A stretch of DNA of 64,000 nucleotides from Thiomonas intermedia (GCF_002028405.1 NZ_CP020046.1:310001-374000), one strand, 5' to 3'; positions 34,863 to 44,504 are shown, counted from the stretch's first letter. Notes: a model not told the origin generated them from the sequence alone. A program made the numbers and translations.

Positions 34863-36248
34863 CTACCTCCTCTCATACGGCGGCAAAATCATCGTCCGGT
34901 TGACCAGCACGTTGAATGCGTAGCCAGGCCGGATGTTCAGCGTGGGCTGAATGTCCAGGTTCCGGTTGAGCACATTCGTGCCGACATTGTTGAGTCCTTC
35001 GGCCATCGCTGCCGCGGCCTGCTGGCTGGCACTCGGCGTCGTCAGCGCGTTGGCGCTCTGCGGCTGGCTGAGCTGCGCGCCGACGCCGAGCAGACTCATC
35101 AGAATGGCACTGCCGAAGATGCGCATGTCGTGGTTGTCCACCAAGTCGTGGAAGCCGGCCTGCCCCTCGCCGTCCGTGCCTGCCATGCCCTCGAGATCGA
35201 TCATGGCCCCATCGGGGAAGATCAACCGGTTCCAGGCCACGAGCACGCGGCTTTGCCCGTAGGCCACCTGGCTGCTGTACTCGCCCACCAGCCGGGTGCC
35301 CTGCGGGATCAGCACCACGCTGGGATTGAGGCTATCGTAGACGGTCTGCCGCACCTGGGCGGTGATGCTTCCGGGCAGATCGCTGTCGACTCCGGTCAGC
35401 ATGACGGCTGGGATCACCGAGCCCGCGAACAGCTCGTGGTGGCTGATCGGAGGCTGCACTGCTGCGGCAAGGTAGCCGTTGTCCGCATTGGAAGCGGCAG
35501 CGTCGGGGAATGCGGCGTTCGCCTGCTGTGGCGACTGCAGGGCGCGGATTGGTTGCTGCGCCCCGGAAAGCGCCCTTTGCAACGCGGCGCTGGCACCGCC
35601 CTGCCCTGCGGCGGCCTGGGCAAGCTGGTCGAGATTGTCTGCCTTGTCGGGTTGGGGCTGCCTCGGCTCCCCAAGCGCCGACGTGCCCTCGGGCGCCGTC
35701 TTGGACAACTGCGCACTCTGCGCTGCCAGCACGGCGTCTTCCAGGCCCTTGTAATGTTGCTCTTGCAGCCACTGGCGATATTTCTGGGCGGGCGTCGGTT
35801 GCCGTGGAGTGCCGTTCGCCACCACCGCCGCGCCGGGGCTGGACAACGCCGCTCCAGGCCCGGGTGCTGCGGGCGCCGCATGGCTGGCTGCGCTCGCCGT
35901 CGGTGCCGGGGTGCCCAGCAGGCTGGCCGCAGCGCGCTGCATCGCCGAAATGTCAGGTGATGTCTGCCCGACCATCTGGGTCTGGCCTTCGTTCTCGGCT
36001 GGGCCCGCGGGCTTGTTCGCCGCGGTCATGATCCCGATCACCATCCCCCCGGCCACCGCCCCGCCCGCGATGAAGGCGACTCTCTTGAAGTTCCTGCTCA
36101 GGCGGGCTCCCCCGGCCGCGGGGGCCCCGCGGAGACTCAAACTCTTCCTGCCCTTGGCCGAGCCGCCGTCAACGTCCTGCGCAAGCAACGCGTCATCGAC
36201 CTGCGCTGGGGCAACCTTGTCGGGACCAGACTCCTGGTTCAGGTTCAT
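34863..36248 (-). CDS. trbI: TrbI/VirB10-type conjugal transfer protein
   Basis: A 461-aa inner/outer membrane bridging protein of a P-type type IV secretion system. A cytoplasmic N-terminus is followed by one membrane segment (VAFIAGGAVAGGMVIGIMTA, near residue 55-75), then a Pro/Ala-rich periplasmic stretch and the VirB10 C-terminal domain (ELFAGSVIPAVMLTGVDSDL, VVLIPQGTRLVGEYSSQVAY, and the end ALTTPSASQQAAAAMAEGLN). Full length. It follows trbG by 9 bp, the normal trbF-trbG-trbI order, but the remaining transfer genes are missing, so the system cannot be functional by itself. Confidence 0.93.
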   Translation of the reverse strand: MNLNQESGPDKVAPAQVDDALLAQDVDGGSAKGRKSLSLRGAPAAGGARLSRNFKRVAFIAGGAVAGGMVIGIMTAANKPAGPAENEGQTQMVGQTSPDISAMQRAAASLLGTPAPTASAASHAAPAAPGPGAALSSPGAAVVANGTPRQPTPAQKYRQWLQEQHYKGLEDAVLAAQSAQLSKTAPEGTSALGEPRQPQPDKADNLDQLAQAAAGQGGASAALQRALSGAQQPIRALQSPQQANAAFPDAAASNADNGYLAAAVQPPISHHELFAGSVIPAVMLTGVDSDLPGSITAQVRQTVYDSLNPSVVLIPQGTRLVGEYSSQVAYGQSRVLVAWNRLIFPDGAMIDLEGMAGTDGEGQAGFHDLVDNHDMRIFGSAILMSLLGVGAQLSQPQSANALTTPSASQQAAAAMAEGLNNVGTNVLNRNLDIQPTLNIRPGYAFNVLVNRTMILPPYERR

Positions 36249-36257
36249 CGCGTCCCC

Positions 36258-37223
36258 TCAGCGGGACCAGAAATCGGCGCTCATCTGCCCATGACGGCAG
36301 ACCACGCTGCGCGAACTCTTGCCGACGCCGACCACGAGCTTGAATTTTTGCGGCAACCCGTCGATGATGAAATAGCCGTGCACCAGGCGACTGTTCATCA
36401 GCTCGGTATCGTCGTTGCTGACGTTGAACACCGCCGGCGCATCCGCGTATTTCATCCCGCCGGGCATTTGCAGATAGGTGTGACCACCGCTGGCGAACAC
36501 CCGGACCGGAGTCAGGTCGTCGCGCTCCAGGCCGGCATGCCCGCCACCCGGCTTGCAGGCGTAGTCGAAGTCCAGTGTTGATGGATCGACCTGCCCGAGC
36601 GGTGCGACCACGCCTTCCTTCTTCGCCGCTTCTGCCGCACGCTGCCGCAGGGCCTGGCTCTGCATGTTGATGACAAGCTGCTGCGGATCGTAGAACCCGA
36701 TCTGCGGCACATAGGTGTGCTTGTCGCTGACCAAGGTCATGTAGTAGACGCGGCCGGCGTCCGTGGTCACGGCCAGATTGGTACTCAACCCGTCCGCGGT
36801 CGGCTTGACCACGACGACGGGTGCCTGCCCCGCGTCGGCGGTCTGCACCAGCCAGCGCACGCTGTCGCCGATGCTCACGTTGGTGATGTGCTCACCGGGC
36901 AGCAGGTTGATGAGGCAGATGTGCAGCGGGGCACAGGTGATGGTCGGCTGGCTTTGACCGTAGGCATACATCACCTCGCCATTCGTGCCCACCATGCTCG
37001 GCGCATTGCCGGTCTGCAACCAGGTCTGCGCAGCGGCCGACGTCGCCCGCCAGGACAGCGGAATCGCCGCCTTCCGGTCGTAGATCTGCCGACTCGTTTG
37101 CGGGGAGGCAAACTGCTCGGCCCTCGTTTCAGGCAGCGGGGTTCGATCTGCCGACGGACCGGCGTAAGCGGCGCCCGCTGCCGCCGAGACGGCCAGGGCG
37201 ATGACGGTCTTTGCCAAACTCAT
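36258..37223 (-). CDS. trbG: TrbG/VirB9-type conjugal transfer protein
   Basis: A 321-aa periplasmic component. The signal peptide ends AYA at about residue 21; the ATG at 37223 has AGGAG upstream, so the longer open frame to 37718 is rejected. VirB9 landmarks: GEVMYAYGQSQPTITCAPLH, INLLPGEHITNVSIGDSVRW, FASGGHTYLQMPGGMKYADA and SRLVHGYFIIDGLPQKFKL. It binds TrbI and the lipoprotein partner in the outer-membrane core complex. A 184-bp gap separates it from trbF, longer than usual for this operon. Confidence 0.93.
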   Translation of the reverse strand: MSLAKTVIALAVSAAAGAAYAGPSADRTPLPETRAEQFASPQTSRQIYDRKAAIPLSWRATSAAAQTWLQTGNAPSMVGTNGEVMYAYGQSQPTITCAPLHICLINLLPGEHITNVSIGDSVRWLVQTADAGQAPVVVVKPTADGLSTNLAVTTDAGRVYYMTLVSDKHTYVPQIGFYDPQQLVINMQSQALRQRAAEAAKKEGVVAPLGQVDPSTLDFDYACKPGGGHAGLERDDLTPVRVFASGGHTYLQMPGGMKYADAPAVFNVSNDDTELMNSRLVHGYFIIDGLPQKFKLVVGVGKSSRSVVCRHGQMSADFWSR

Positions 37224-37407
37224 TTCACTGCTCCTCGTGGAAAGTGGTGAATGGATGATCTCAGGCTGCAGCTGCCTCGTGGGGCGATCAGGGCCTCGAA
37301 GAACTGGCCGGCGCCGCGCATCGCCGCGGCAGATGAGTTGAGTGTGATCACCAAGGGCGCGCAGCCTGAGGATCGATGCCATGTGCACCTGCGATCGCTG
37401 CCCCGCC

Positions 37408-38058
37408 TCACGCTGCTCCGCCCACGATCGGCGTCCAGGTGACGTTCTTGATGAACAGCCCCAAGGGGTTATCGAGCATGACCTGCGGGCTGTCGGCGAG
37501 CTTGGGATCGACCCCTGTAGTGATGTTGGCCCGCCAGTGCTCGACTGGCTTGGGCTGTCCGCCGACGTAACGCATCTCGTCCCAACCCACTTGCCATGTG
37601 TCCCGACTGATCGGCAGCACGCTGGTGATCGTGACGTTGATCGTGAAATCGCCAAACGGCGGATGCGCGGCGTAATAGGTGTTGAGGTAGCTCGCAGCGC
37701 CCACGGCCGCCACGGCATAGACCTTGGCGATCAGTGCCTTCTGCGCCACGGCGTCCGGCACGACGGTCCGCGCCGTCCAGATCCAGTTCGCGACCTGCGC
37801 TTCGATGATCCGCTGGCTGACCGCGCTGCCGCCCGCGGGCCGCGCCACGGCCACCGGGTCACCCATCTTGTCGAGAGCCACGACGAAGGGCTCGATCTTG
37901 CTCTGTCCGCCAACGTAGGCGATGCCAGCCACCGCCAGCGCGGCCACGACGAGACTGGCGAACGCGGCAAGGCGCCAGTGATGAGCCCGAGACAGTGCGT
38001 CGCCATAACGCTCATCCCATTCACGCCGGGCGTTCAAGTAGGGATTGGCATCCGCCAT
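37408..38058 (-). CDS. trbF: TrbF/VirB8-type conjugal transfer protein
   Basis: A 216-aa inner-membrane protein with one membrane segment (LAAFASLVVAALAVAGIAYV, residues about 32-55) and a periplasmic NTF2-like VirB8 domain (WIWTARTVVPDAVAQKALIA, PISRDTWQVGWDEMRYVGGQ, LDNPLGLFIKNVTWTPI). I start at the ATG at 38058 (MADANPYLNARREW), the usual TrbF opening. The C-terminus is short compared with many homologues. No trbL, trbJ, trbE or trbB is found upstream, where the sequence turns into IS scrap. Confidence 0.9.
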   Translation of the reverse strand: MADANPYLNARREWDERYGDALSRAHHWRLAAFASLVVAALAVAGIAYVGGQSKIEPFVVALDKMGDPVAVARPAGGSAVSQRIIEAQVANWIWTARTVVPDAVAQKALIAKVYAVAAVGAASYLNTYYAAHPPFGDFTINVTITSVLPISRDTWQVGWDEMRYVGGQPKPVEHWRANITTGVDPKLADSPQVMLDNPLGLFIKNVTWTPIVGGAA

Positions 38059-38690
38059 TCGGATCTCCAGGGTGAAGGCGCCGAACATGGGCGCCCTGCC
38101 CTGACTCTGCGGATTGGGCCCGCAGCGGCGACTCGGCCGCGCAACTGCATAGTCTGATCAAACCCGCCGCCATTTCCACTTCGAACCTGCCATCGATTCC
38201 GATTCGAAGCCGCCACTGGTGCCGGGGGGGGGCGATCAGCCGACACGTCGCGGCGCGGCCGATCCGCCCCACCGTGAGACTTGTCATCGGCGAGCCTGTG
38301 TGAAAACGCACGGCGCCGCCGGCCGACCAGCCACTTGACTTCTCAGATCGCCCCAGGACGGCGTTCGGTACATCGGGAACGGTCGAGTGATCTTCGAAAA
38401 TGACCTGCTTCCGCGTTTTCAGACAGACTCCAGCCTGAGCGAGCACTGGCCCCCGGTTGTGGCAAGGACTGCCATGGTGCGCACAGCGGTCGCTGGTATC
38501 GGCAGCATCCGGAGCAGCTTCTTCCTGCGCTGGCGTGATGCCGGTGCCGACCCGAAGCGGGCGCTGGGCTCACCTACTGACGACGACCGCAATGCCACAG
38601 GCAGCGGTCGCCGAGATCACCGGCTCAAGAGTTGAAGCCTCCACAAGACCCGGGGCGGTTCAGTCCGCAGTTACCAAATGACGGCTATCC
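38059..38690. other. 632-bp scrap region with an IS3-type end
   Basis: No supported gene. A run of eight or more G lies at about 38223-38232. At 38644-38662 the minus strand reads TGAACCGCCCCGGGTCTTG, a near copy of the IS3-type end at 14198-14216. The break between the trb genes and this region suggests that an IS-mediated deletion removed the rest of the transfer operon. Confidence 0.5.
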
Positions 38691-40247
38691 CTACAACCCG
38701 GCACTCTCGCCACGGAGTTCACTGAGTTCGACATATGTGGGTTTGGAGTGGCTCAGGAATCCGAAGACCATCGCAGCAGAAAGCAAGCTGATGGCGGCCA
38801 GCACGTAGAGCAGGAGATGAAATGCGTCTGCGTAACTGTGCATGAGCCCGATATGCGTCGCGTTTGGCAGCAACTGCAGCGCGCTGGACATGTCGCCCAT
38901 AGCTAGGCGGTTGGCCGCAGCGCTCAATGTGACACTGCTCACGCTGGCAGGTTCGCTGCTTGCCAAGTTCGCTTGGACCATACCGCCGAGCAGCGCCGTC
39001 ACGATGGCAAGCGCAATGCCCTCGCCGGCAACGCGTGTCGTGTTGAAGATGCCGGTCGCCATGCCCGCCCGCTCCTTGGGTACCACGCTGACTGCAAGAC
39101 CGTCCATCAAGCCCCACGGCAGGCTCACGCCGACGCCAATGAGGAACATGGCCAAGATGGTCTGATCCGGCAGTTGCCCAGGAGGACACTGGGCCAGCCA
39201 CACATTGCCGCAGGCGCACAGCAGAAGCCCGAGGCCGGAGATGAGACCAGGCGAAAGCCACCGAGTCAGCATCCCGGCAAGGAAGGGAATGACAAGCATA
39301 GGTGCCGACAGCGCGAACATCATTTGCCCCGCTGTCATCGCGTCCAGCCCCTCAATCCCGATAAAGCGCTGAGGCAGAAGCACCAGCAGGACGACGTAGG
39401 CATACGCAGGCGCTGCCGCCAGGAACTGGACGCCGATGAAACGCGGGTAGCGAAACAGGGACAAGTCGAGCATCGGCCGTTTGGATCGCCGTTCGACAAT
39501 CACGAAGGCTGCCATAATCAGAGCGGATGTTGCGAGCAGGGCCAGCACGGGTGCGCTCAACCATCCGTTTTCCGGCACGAGCAGGACCGCAACGGTGAAA
39601 AACGTCAATGCACCTGTGAATGTTGCGGCGCCCAGCCAATCGAATCCTGTCGCACCCGGGTCGCGCGTTTCGCGGATGCACCAGCCGCCTAACGCGAAGG
39701 CGAGCAGCGTGATCGCCGTCACACTCAGAAAGACAGAACGCCAGCCGAAATGCTCAATCAAGAATCCGGCGACGACCGGGCCGCAGGCTAGGCCCACGCC
39801 AAACGTGGTCCCCAGCAGACTGAACGCACGGGTGCGCGCGTTGCCTTCGAATTCCTGGGCTAGTGCCGCGGCGCCAGACGACAGCGCCGCGGCACTAGCG
39901 ACTCCTTGCAGCGCTCGCAAAGTGTCCAGCCAGAGCATGCTGGTGGCGTGCATCGCGATCAGTGACAAGATTGCGAATCCCATCGTTCCGAGCATGAACA
40001 GCCGCTTGCGTCCATAGCGATCGGCGAGAGAGCCACCAATCATGAGACTGCTACCGAACGCCAGCATGAAAGCATTCGTCACCCAGCTAAGTTCGATGGG
40101 GGTTCCGCCCAAACCTTGCGCGATAGCAGGCAATGCAACTGCCGGGCCAGTGAAGCTGACGGGCATCGAGAGTCCGGAAAGGCAAATGCCCCCCAGAACC
40201 AACAGCTTTTGCTTTCGGTTGTACGTGCCACATTCGTCCAAGCTCAT
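38691..40247 (-). CDS. DHA2-family MFS efflux pump
   Basis: A 518-aa, 14-helix proton antiporter. Motifs: VALPAIAQGLGGTPIELSWV, SLADRYGRKRLFMLGTMGFA (loop 2-3) and GLACGPVVAGFLIEHFGWRS (helix 5). Related to EmrB/QacA-type multidrug pumps. A copy of its last transmembrane segment lies inverted at 33205-33299. It is divergent from a LysR gene 174 bp away, which probably controls it. Confidence 0.9.
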   Translation of the reverse strand: MSLDECGTYNRKQKLLVLGGICLSGLSMPVSFTGPAVALPAIAQGLGGTPIELSWVTNAFMLAFGSSLMIGGSLADRYGRKRLFMLGTMGFAILSLIAMHATSMLWLDTLRALQGVASAAALSSGAAALAQEFEGNARTRAFSLLGTTFGVGLACGPVVAGFLIEHFGWRSVFLSVTAITLLAFALGGWCIRETRDPGATGFDWLGAATFTGALTFFTVAVLLVPENGWLSAPVLALLATSALIMAAFVIVERRSKRPMLDLSLFRYPRFIGVQFLAAAPAYAYVVLLVLLPQRFIGIEGLDAMTAGQMMFALSAPMLVIPFLAGMLTRWLSPGLISGLGLLLCACGNVWLAQCPPGQLPDQTILAMFLIGVGVSLPWGLMDGLAVSVVPKERAGMATGIFNTTRVAGEGIALAIVTALLGGMVQANLASSEPASVSSVTLSAAANRLAMGDMSSALQLLPNATHIGLMHSYADAFHLLLYVLAAISLLSAAMVFGFLSHSKPTYVELSELRGESAGL

Positions 40248-40421
40248 ACAGAAGTCCTCTAGTCAAATGGTGGTGAAGGTCATGGTCCCGAATGGGCGTA
40301 CCACACTTCGCATTGGGGATAATGCTAGGCAGCAGGCGTCCCGAGATAAATGGCTTTGCTATCCGAACAATGTGGATGAAAATTCCGTAATATCGGTAAG
40401 ACGCATTACGTGATTTGCGCT

Positions 40422-41321
40422 ATGGACAATTTGAGTGGGCTGGCCGCTTTCGTGCGGGCTGCCGAAACGCTGAGCTTCGTCGCCGCAGGCCGCGATCTCG
40501 GGCTTTCCGCTTCAGCTGTCGGCAAGAGCATCGCCCGCCTCGAAAAGCATTTGGGTGTCAGGCTTTTCCATCGCACCACACGTCAGATCAGCCTGACGGA
40601 CGAGGGCATGACGTTTTTCGTGCGTTGCCGCAGTGCACTGCAAGAGATCGAGGACGCCGAGGCAGAGCTTTCGAAGGCAAATGGGACACCGCGCGGCAGG
40701 CTGAAGATCAGTTTGCCCACCATTGGTTACCGCCTTCTCTTACCAGTCATCCCACAATTTCGCCATGCATACCCCGAAATTGACCTGGAATTCGATTTCA
40801 GCGACCGCTTGGTTGATGTGATCAACGAGGGCTTCGACGCCGTGATCCGCAGTGGTCCTTTGTCCGACTCCACCCTTACGGCGAAACCTCTCTGCCCCTA
40901 TCGGTTCATCGTGTGCGCATCGCCCGCCTACTTTGCTCAATATGGGGCGCTTGGCGATGCACGTGATCTCACGAACCACGTATGTTTGCGATTCAAGTAT
41001 CCGTCGAGCGGCAAGCTCCAGGAATGGCTGCTCAATGGCGTGTCGGCATTGCAAGGCCCGAGCGCTTCTGTTCGATCGCAGCAGCTCGTCTTTAACAACA
41101 CAGAGGCCGTACTGTCGGCCGCGCTGCAAGGACTTGGTATTGCCTACGTTCCGGACTTCGTCGCGCGTGAACCGTTGGCCGAGGGGAAGTTGCGCCCTGT
41201 GCTCGAGAGTGCGAGCACCCGTCAAGGCATGTTTCAGATTCTCTGGGCGACGAATCGGCACATGGTTCCGAGGCTGCGCGTATTCATAGACTTTCTGGGG
41301 CAGCATCTACACCGCGAGTGA
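40422..41321 (+). CDS. LysR-type transcriptional regulator
   Basis: A 299-aa LysR protein: MDNLSGLAAFVRAAETLSFV, then LGLSASAVGKSIARLEKHLG (helix-turn-helix), followed by a substrate-binding domain (LPVIPQFRHAYPEIDLEFDF). Start at the ATG at 40422; earlier in-frame codons give no homology. Divergent from the DHA2 pump, its likely target. Its stop codon abuts IS5-type sequence, so its last residues may mark an old insertion point. Confidence 0.92.
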   Translation: MDNLSGLAAFVRAAETLSFVAAGRDLGLSASAVGKSIARLEKHLGVRLFHRTTRQISLTDEGMTFFVRCRSALQEIEDAEAELSKANGTPRGRLKISLPTIGYRLLLPVIPQFRHAYPEIDLEFDFSDRLVDVINEGFDAVIRSGPLSDSTLTAKPLCPYRFIVCASPAYFAQYGALGDARDLTNHVCLRFKYPSSGKLQEWLLNGVSALQGPSASVRSQQLVFNNTEAVLSAALQGLGIAYVPDFVAREPLAEGKLRPVLESASTRQGMFQILWATNRHMVPRLRVFIDFLGQHLHRE

Positions 41322-41455
41322 ACATCTACGCCAGCCTGGAGCAGATGGGTGGCAAGGCCCTGCGCAGCATCGGACTGGCGCGGGCCAGGCTGCACCTGCA
41401 CTGGAAGGCCGCGACGTACAACCTGCGGCGCCTGTGCTCGCTGATGGAGATGGGA
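41322..41455 (+). pseudogene. IS5-family transposase, C-terminal scrap
   Basis: Reads SLEQMGGKALRSIGLARARL and HLHWKAATYNLRRLCSLMEM, the end of an IS5-family transposase (the helix carrying the last Glu region of the DDE fold is truncated). It starts right at the lysR stop and ends at the join with an IS21 fragment. An N-terminal half in the same orientation lies at 15750-16150. Confidence 0.7.
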
Positions 41456-41600
41456 CCGGCACCACTACTACTCGGTGCCCCACGCGCATGTGGGGGCCGC
41501 CGTGGAGTTGCGCATCACCGCCACCACGCTGGAGGTGCTGCTGCAACGCAAGCGCATCGCCGCGCACGCCCGCAGCGCCAAGGTGGGCCCGGAACTCGGG
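41456..41600 (+). pseudogene. IS21-type istA scrap
   Basis: In a new frame the sequence reads RHHYYSVPHAHVGAAVELRI, then TATTLEVLLQRKRIAAHARS, matching the C-terminal beta-rich domain of IS21 IstA transposases (pattern HWYSVPY...RITA.TVEVL....R.A.H.R). It is joined directly to IS5 sequence on the left and IS256 sequence on the right. Confidence 0.65.
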
Positions 41601-41849
41601 GAAGTAGCTGCCCTGGCGCAGCTTGGGGATCTTGAGCTCGACCGTGCCGGCACGCGTGTCCCAGGTGCGGTCGCGGTAGCCGTTGCGACTGTTGAGCCGA
41701 GCGGCGCTCTTCTCGTCGTAGCCGGCGCCGCAGCGCCCCTCCACGTCGATCTCCATGAGCCGCTGGGCCATGTGCACCATCTGGCGCAGCACGTCGATGT
41801 CGGCCCCCTTCTCAGCGAGCTCGGTCAATGTGATAGTGGCGTTGGTCAT
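41601..41849 (-). pseudogene. IS256-family transposase, N-terminal scrap
   Basis: From an ATG at 41849 the minus strand reads ITLTELAEKGADIDVLRQMV, MEIDVEGRCGAGYDEKSAAR and NSRNGYRDRTWDTRAGTVEL, then KIPKLRQGSYFPEF, the start of a mutator-type (IS256) transposase. Homology ends at the join near 41600, before the DDE residues. Confidence 0.8.
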
Positions 41850-42110
41850 CGTGGTTTCCTTCAGACAAGGATTGATGGGTCGCACCTCAACCTTATCCGG
41901 ACTTCACGATGGCCAACCCAACTCCAGGGACGACCGGCGCGCGGTGAGCTGCTCCGGGCTACGCCCTTCGCAGCTCACCGCGCCAAAGACTTACACCACT
42001 CGGCGGGACATCACCGTGGAATGCGCAGCCGGCACTGCGGCAGACGTGGCTATTTGACGTTGGCGTAACTCAGGACGGGACCTGAAAACTTACGATCGTA
42101 GATCGAAGAA
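41850..42110. other. IS256 flank and gene-free border of the biosynthetic cluster
   Basis: About 260 bp with no supported gene. It probably includes the 5-prime flank of the IS256 element (ACTTACACCACTCGGCGGGA) and marks the right-hand boundary of the cluster that follows. Confidence 0.45.
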
Positions 42111-42941
42111 CTACAGATTTACAATGTCGTCACGTGACCAAGCCACACAAGCAGCGTAGCCAGCTGGGACGACACACCAAGCCGCATCAAACGCCGTCAG
42201 GAGACACCCGCCGCGCGTTTGTTCACTGCTAACACGCACGAGCGGCTCACCATCCTTGCCTCCTAACACCGAAAACCACGTCATCCCACTTCCGATGCCG
42301 ATGCCGAGTGCCTTCAACAGCGCTTCTTTAGCGGTCCAGACGTCGTAGAAGGCTTCGATGCGCAGGTGCGCAGGCAACGCGGCTACTTGCGCTTCGTCAT
42401 GTGGCGCGAGTACGGCGGTCGAGAGCATTTCCCAATTCAGGTCTGAGCGGCGAGCCTCAATATCCACGCCAACTCGGCGTCCCGTCGCAAGAGCGATCAA
42501 GGCATGCTGCCCCGAATGCGAGACATTGAAGTCCAGTGGTATGCGCATGTGGTCTTTCGTCGATGCCAGACGTGGCCGACCCACCTCGTCTCGCTGAAGT
42601 TGCAACCCGCCCGCAGCAAGATCGCTACGCTTGGCGAGTGCGTGGCGCAACACAACGCGTGTCGTCGCAAACCGTATAGCGTCTTCATGCCGCAAGAAGC
42701 GGGCAGCGCTCGCACGTTCCTCATCGGACAGCACAGCGAAAGCCGGGCCGTCAAGGTTCATACGGAAATCGAAGGTAACGCACAGCAGTTCTAAACCGGC
42801 AGCATAGGCGCGAGGCACATTAAGCTCGCACACATCATAGAAGGCTGCGGGAATAGATGAAATCAAGGTATCCCGGGTTTTAATTTTTGTCTTTTTAGAC
42901 TGGCGCCAATCAAGACAAAACTTGAATTTGCCATTGCACAT
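42111..42941 (-). CDS. Sfp-type 4-phosphopantetheinyl transferase
   Basis: Transfers the phosphopantetheine arm of CoA to the carrier domains of the adjacent PKS/NRPS. Motifs: IPLDFNVSHSGQHALIALAT (P1/P2), RRVGVDIEARR (Mg-binding Asp and Glu) and FYDVWTAKEALLKALGIG (catalytic WxxKEAxxK). The start is uncertain: I use the ATG at 42941 (276 aa), but no strong ribosome site is seen, and the conserved part begins only around residue 40. It is the last gene of the minus-strand cluster, 126 bp after the exporter. A dedicated Sfp-type enzyme is expected for a cluster with five carrier domains. Confidence 0.92.
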   Translation of the reverse strand: MCNGKFKFCLDWRQSKKTKIKTRDTLISSIPAAFYDVCELNVPRAYAAGLELLCVTFDFRMNLDGPAFAVLSDEERASAARFLRHEDAIRFATTRVVLRHALAKRSDLAAGGLQLQRDEVGRPRLASTKDHMRIPLDFNVSHSGQHALIALATGRRVGVDIEARRSDLNWEMLSTAVLAPHDEAQVAALPAHLRIEAFYDVWTAKEALLKALGIGIGSGMTWFSVLGGKDGEPLVRVSSEQTRGGCLLTAFDAAWCVVPAGYAACVAWSRDDIVNL

Positions 42942-43067
42942 TTCAGACGTAATTAATCTCACCTCGACTCTCAGAAAAATAGCCTGGGTGGTCAAACCAA
43001 GCAAGGCTCCGAGGTATCGCCTGTAGGATCGTCCCTGGCTTGTACCAATCAAGACGCCATGTGTGTG

Positions 43068-44315
43068 TCAGCCTTCGTCGAGCGCAAGCTTTGCCTGCTC
43101 CATGCTGCCGCCGTGGTATCGGCGCGCAAGTTGCAGTACCAGAGTACTCAACGCCCCCAATATCAGCATGCCGGTTGATAAAGGCAGCAGGGTATTGTTG
43201 TAGATCTGCCCCAGCAAAGTACCGATCGAAATAGCGAACACCGAGGAACCAGAACCAATGATTGCTGATGCGGTCCCCGCAACATGACCCATCGACTCCA
43301 TTGCCATGGAATTCAGGTTGCCGAATAAAAGACCGAAGCAGAAGAACAATATCGATGCGTAGATCATAAACATGCACAGCGTCACATGTGTGTAGTGATT
43401 GAGCAGCAGGAACAACGCAGATGCCGCCACTATGCACAAGTTGGCGCGCACACAGACGTAATGCATGCCTAACCGCTCCACCAGACGGGAATTGAGCGTC
43501 GATCCCATACCGAGAATGAGCGCGAGCAAACCAAAGTACAGCGCGAAAGCACTGGCGGCATGAAACTGAAGCTGGAAGATTTGTCGCGATGAGTTGAGAT
43601 AGCCGATAAATCCGCCCCAGACGCAGCCTATGCACACCGTATAGGCAATGGTCGCCTTGCTGGATATAACGTCTCGAAAACCATGGAGAAAGGCTACGGC
43701 GTTAACTGGAATGCGCTTCTCCTTGGGCAGCGTTTCGTCGATGCGGAAATAAATCCAGAACGCGATCAAGGTGGCGTACGCAACATAAAGGATGAAGATC
43801 CCGCGCCAACCGGATAAAAACAGGATCAACTGACCTAAGCTGGGTGCGACCGCCGGCACCAGGAACAGCACGGTCATAACCAAGGACATGATGCGCGCCA
43901 TCTGGCGACCGCTGTATTTGTCACGCACGATCGAGATCGACGAGACATACGGCCCGGCAATGCCCCCCCCTTGCACGAAGCGTCCGAAGAGCAGGGTGCG
44001 CAAATCGTGAGCGAAAAAACACAGCATGCTTCCCGCTGCGAAAGCGATTGTCCCAAAATACAGGATCTTTTTGCGGCCTAATGCGTCGGAATACGGGCCA
44101 CATATCAGTTGCCCTAACGCCAGCCCGAGAAACAACGTGCTGATAACGTATTGTGCATCATTCGGCCTACTGAGGTTGAGATCACTGGTGATCAATCCCA
44201 ACGCTGGGAGCATGGCATCGATCGACATCGCAACCGTCGACATCAGCAATGCAATCAGAACAGTGAATTCGAACGTCGCTAAATCTTTGCGACGCGGTGT
44301 GGACGCTGCGCTCAT
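43068..44315 (-). CDS. Bcr/CflA-type MFS exporter of the biosynthetic cluster
   Basis: A 415-aa, 12-helix drug/H+ antiporter of the Bcr/CflA group: STVAMSIDAMLPALGLITSD, GPYSDALGRKKILYFGTIAF (loop 2-3) and VPAVAPSLGQLILFLSGWRG (helix 5). It lies between the ClpP-like gene and the phosphopantetheinyl transferase on the same strand, so it most likely exports the cluster product. A 174-bp MITE ends 16 bp before its ATG; only the ribosome site GCAAGG-TATTTC lies between, so its transcription may now depend on readthrough across, or promoters in, the MITE. Confidence 0.9.
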   Translation of the reverse strand: MSAASTPRRKDLATFEFTVLIALLMSTVAMSIDAMLPALGLITSDLNLSRPNDAQYVISTLFLGLALGQLICGPYSDALGRKKILYFGTIAFAAGSMLCFFAHDLRTLLFGRFVQGGGIAGPYVSSISIVRDKYSGRQMARIMSLVMTVLFLVPAVAPSLGQLILFLSGWRGIFILYVAYATLIAFWIYFRIDETLPKEKRIPVNAVAFLHGFRDVISSKATIAYTVCIGCVWGGFIGYLNSSRQIFQLQFHAASAFALYFGLLALILGMGSTLNSRLVERLGMHYVCVRANLCIVAASALFLLLNHYTHVTLCMFMIYASILFFCFGLLFGNLNSMAMESMGHVAGTASAIIGSGSSVFAISIGTLLGQIYNNTLLPLSTGMLILGALSTLVLQLARRYHGGSMEQAKLALDEG

Positions 44316-44330
44316 GAAATACCTTGCTAA

Positions 44331-44504
44331 CAGGCTGTTGAAATACCCCTTCGAGGGGCGTTTTCAGATGCATCGCGGCTATCGAATTGGTGTCCCAGCG
44401 TGAATCGAAAGGTGGACTCCCCTGTGGATGGAGTCTGCCGCCGGACCCCGTGATAGCCAATGCGCATTGAGCGAAGGGTCAAAGGGCGGTATTTCAACAG
44501 CCTG
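44331..44504. mobile_element. 174-bp MITE with 17-bp perfect terminal inverted repeats
   Basis: CAGGCTGTTGAAATACC at 44331-44347 is exactly repeated inverted at 44488-44504. CTAA flanks both ends (44327-44330 and 44505-44508), a clean 4-bp target duplication. The inner part also has subterminal symmetry (GGCTATC near 44380 and GATAGCC near 44452). No open frame, so it is a non-autonomous element moved by some other transposase. The ends resemble those of some IS4/IS1182-like elements (family placement unsure). Confidence 0.85.
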
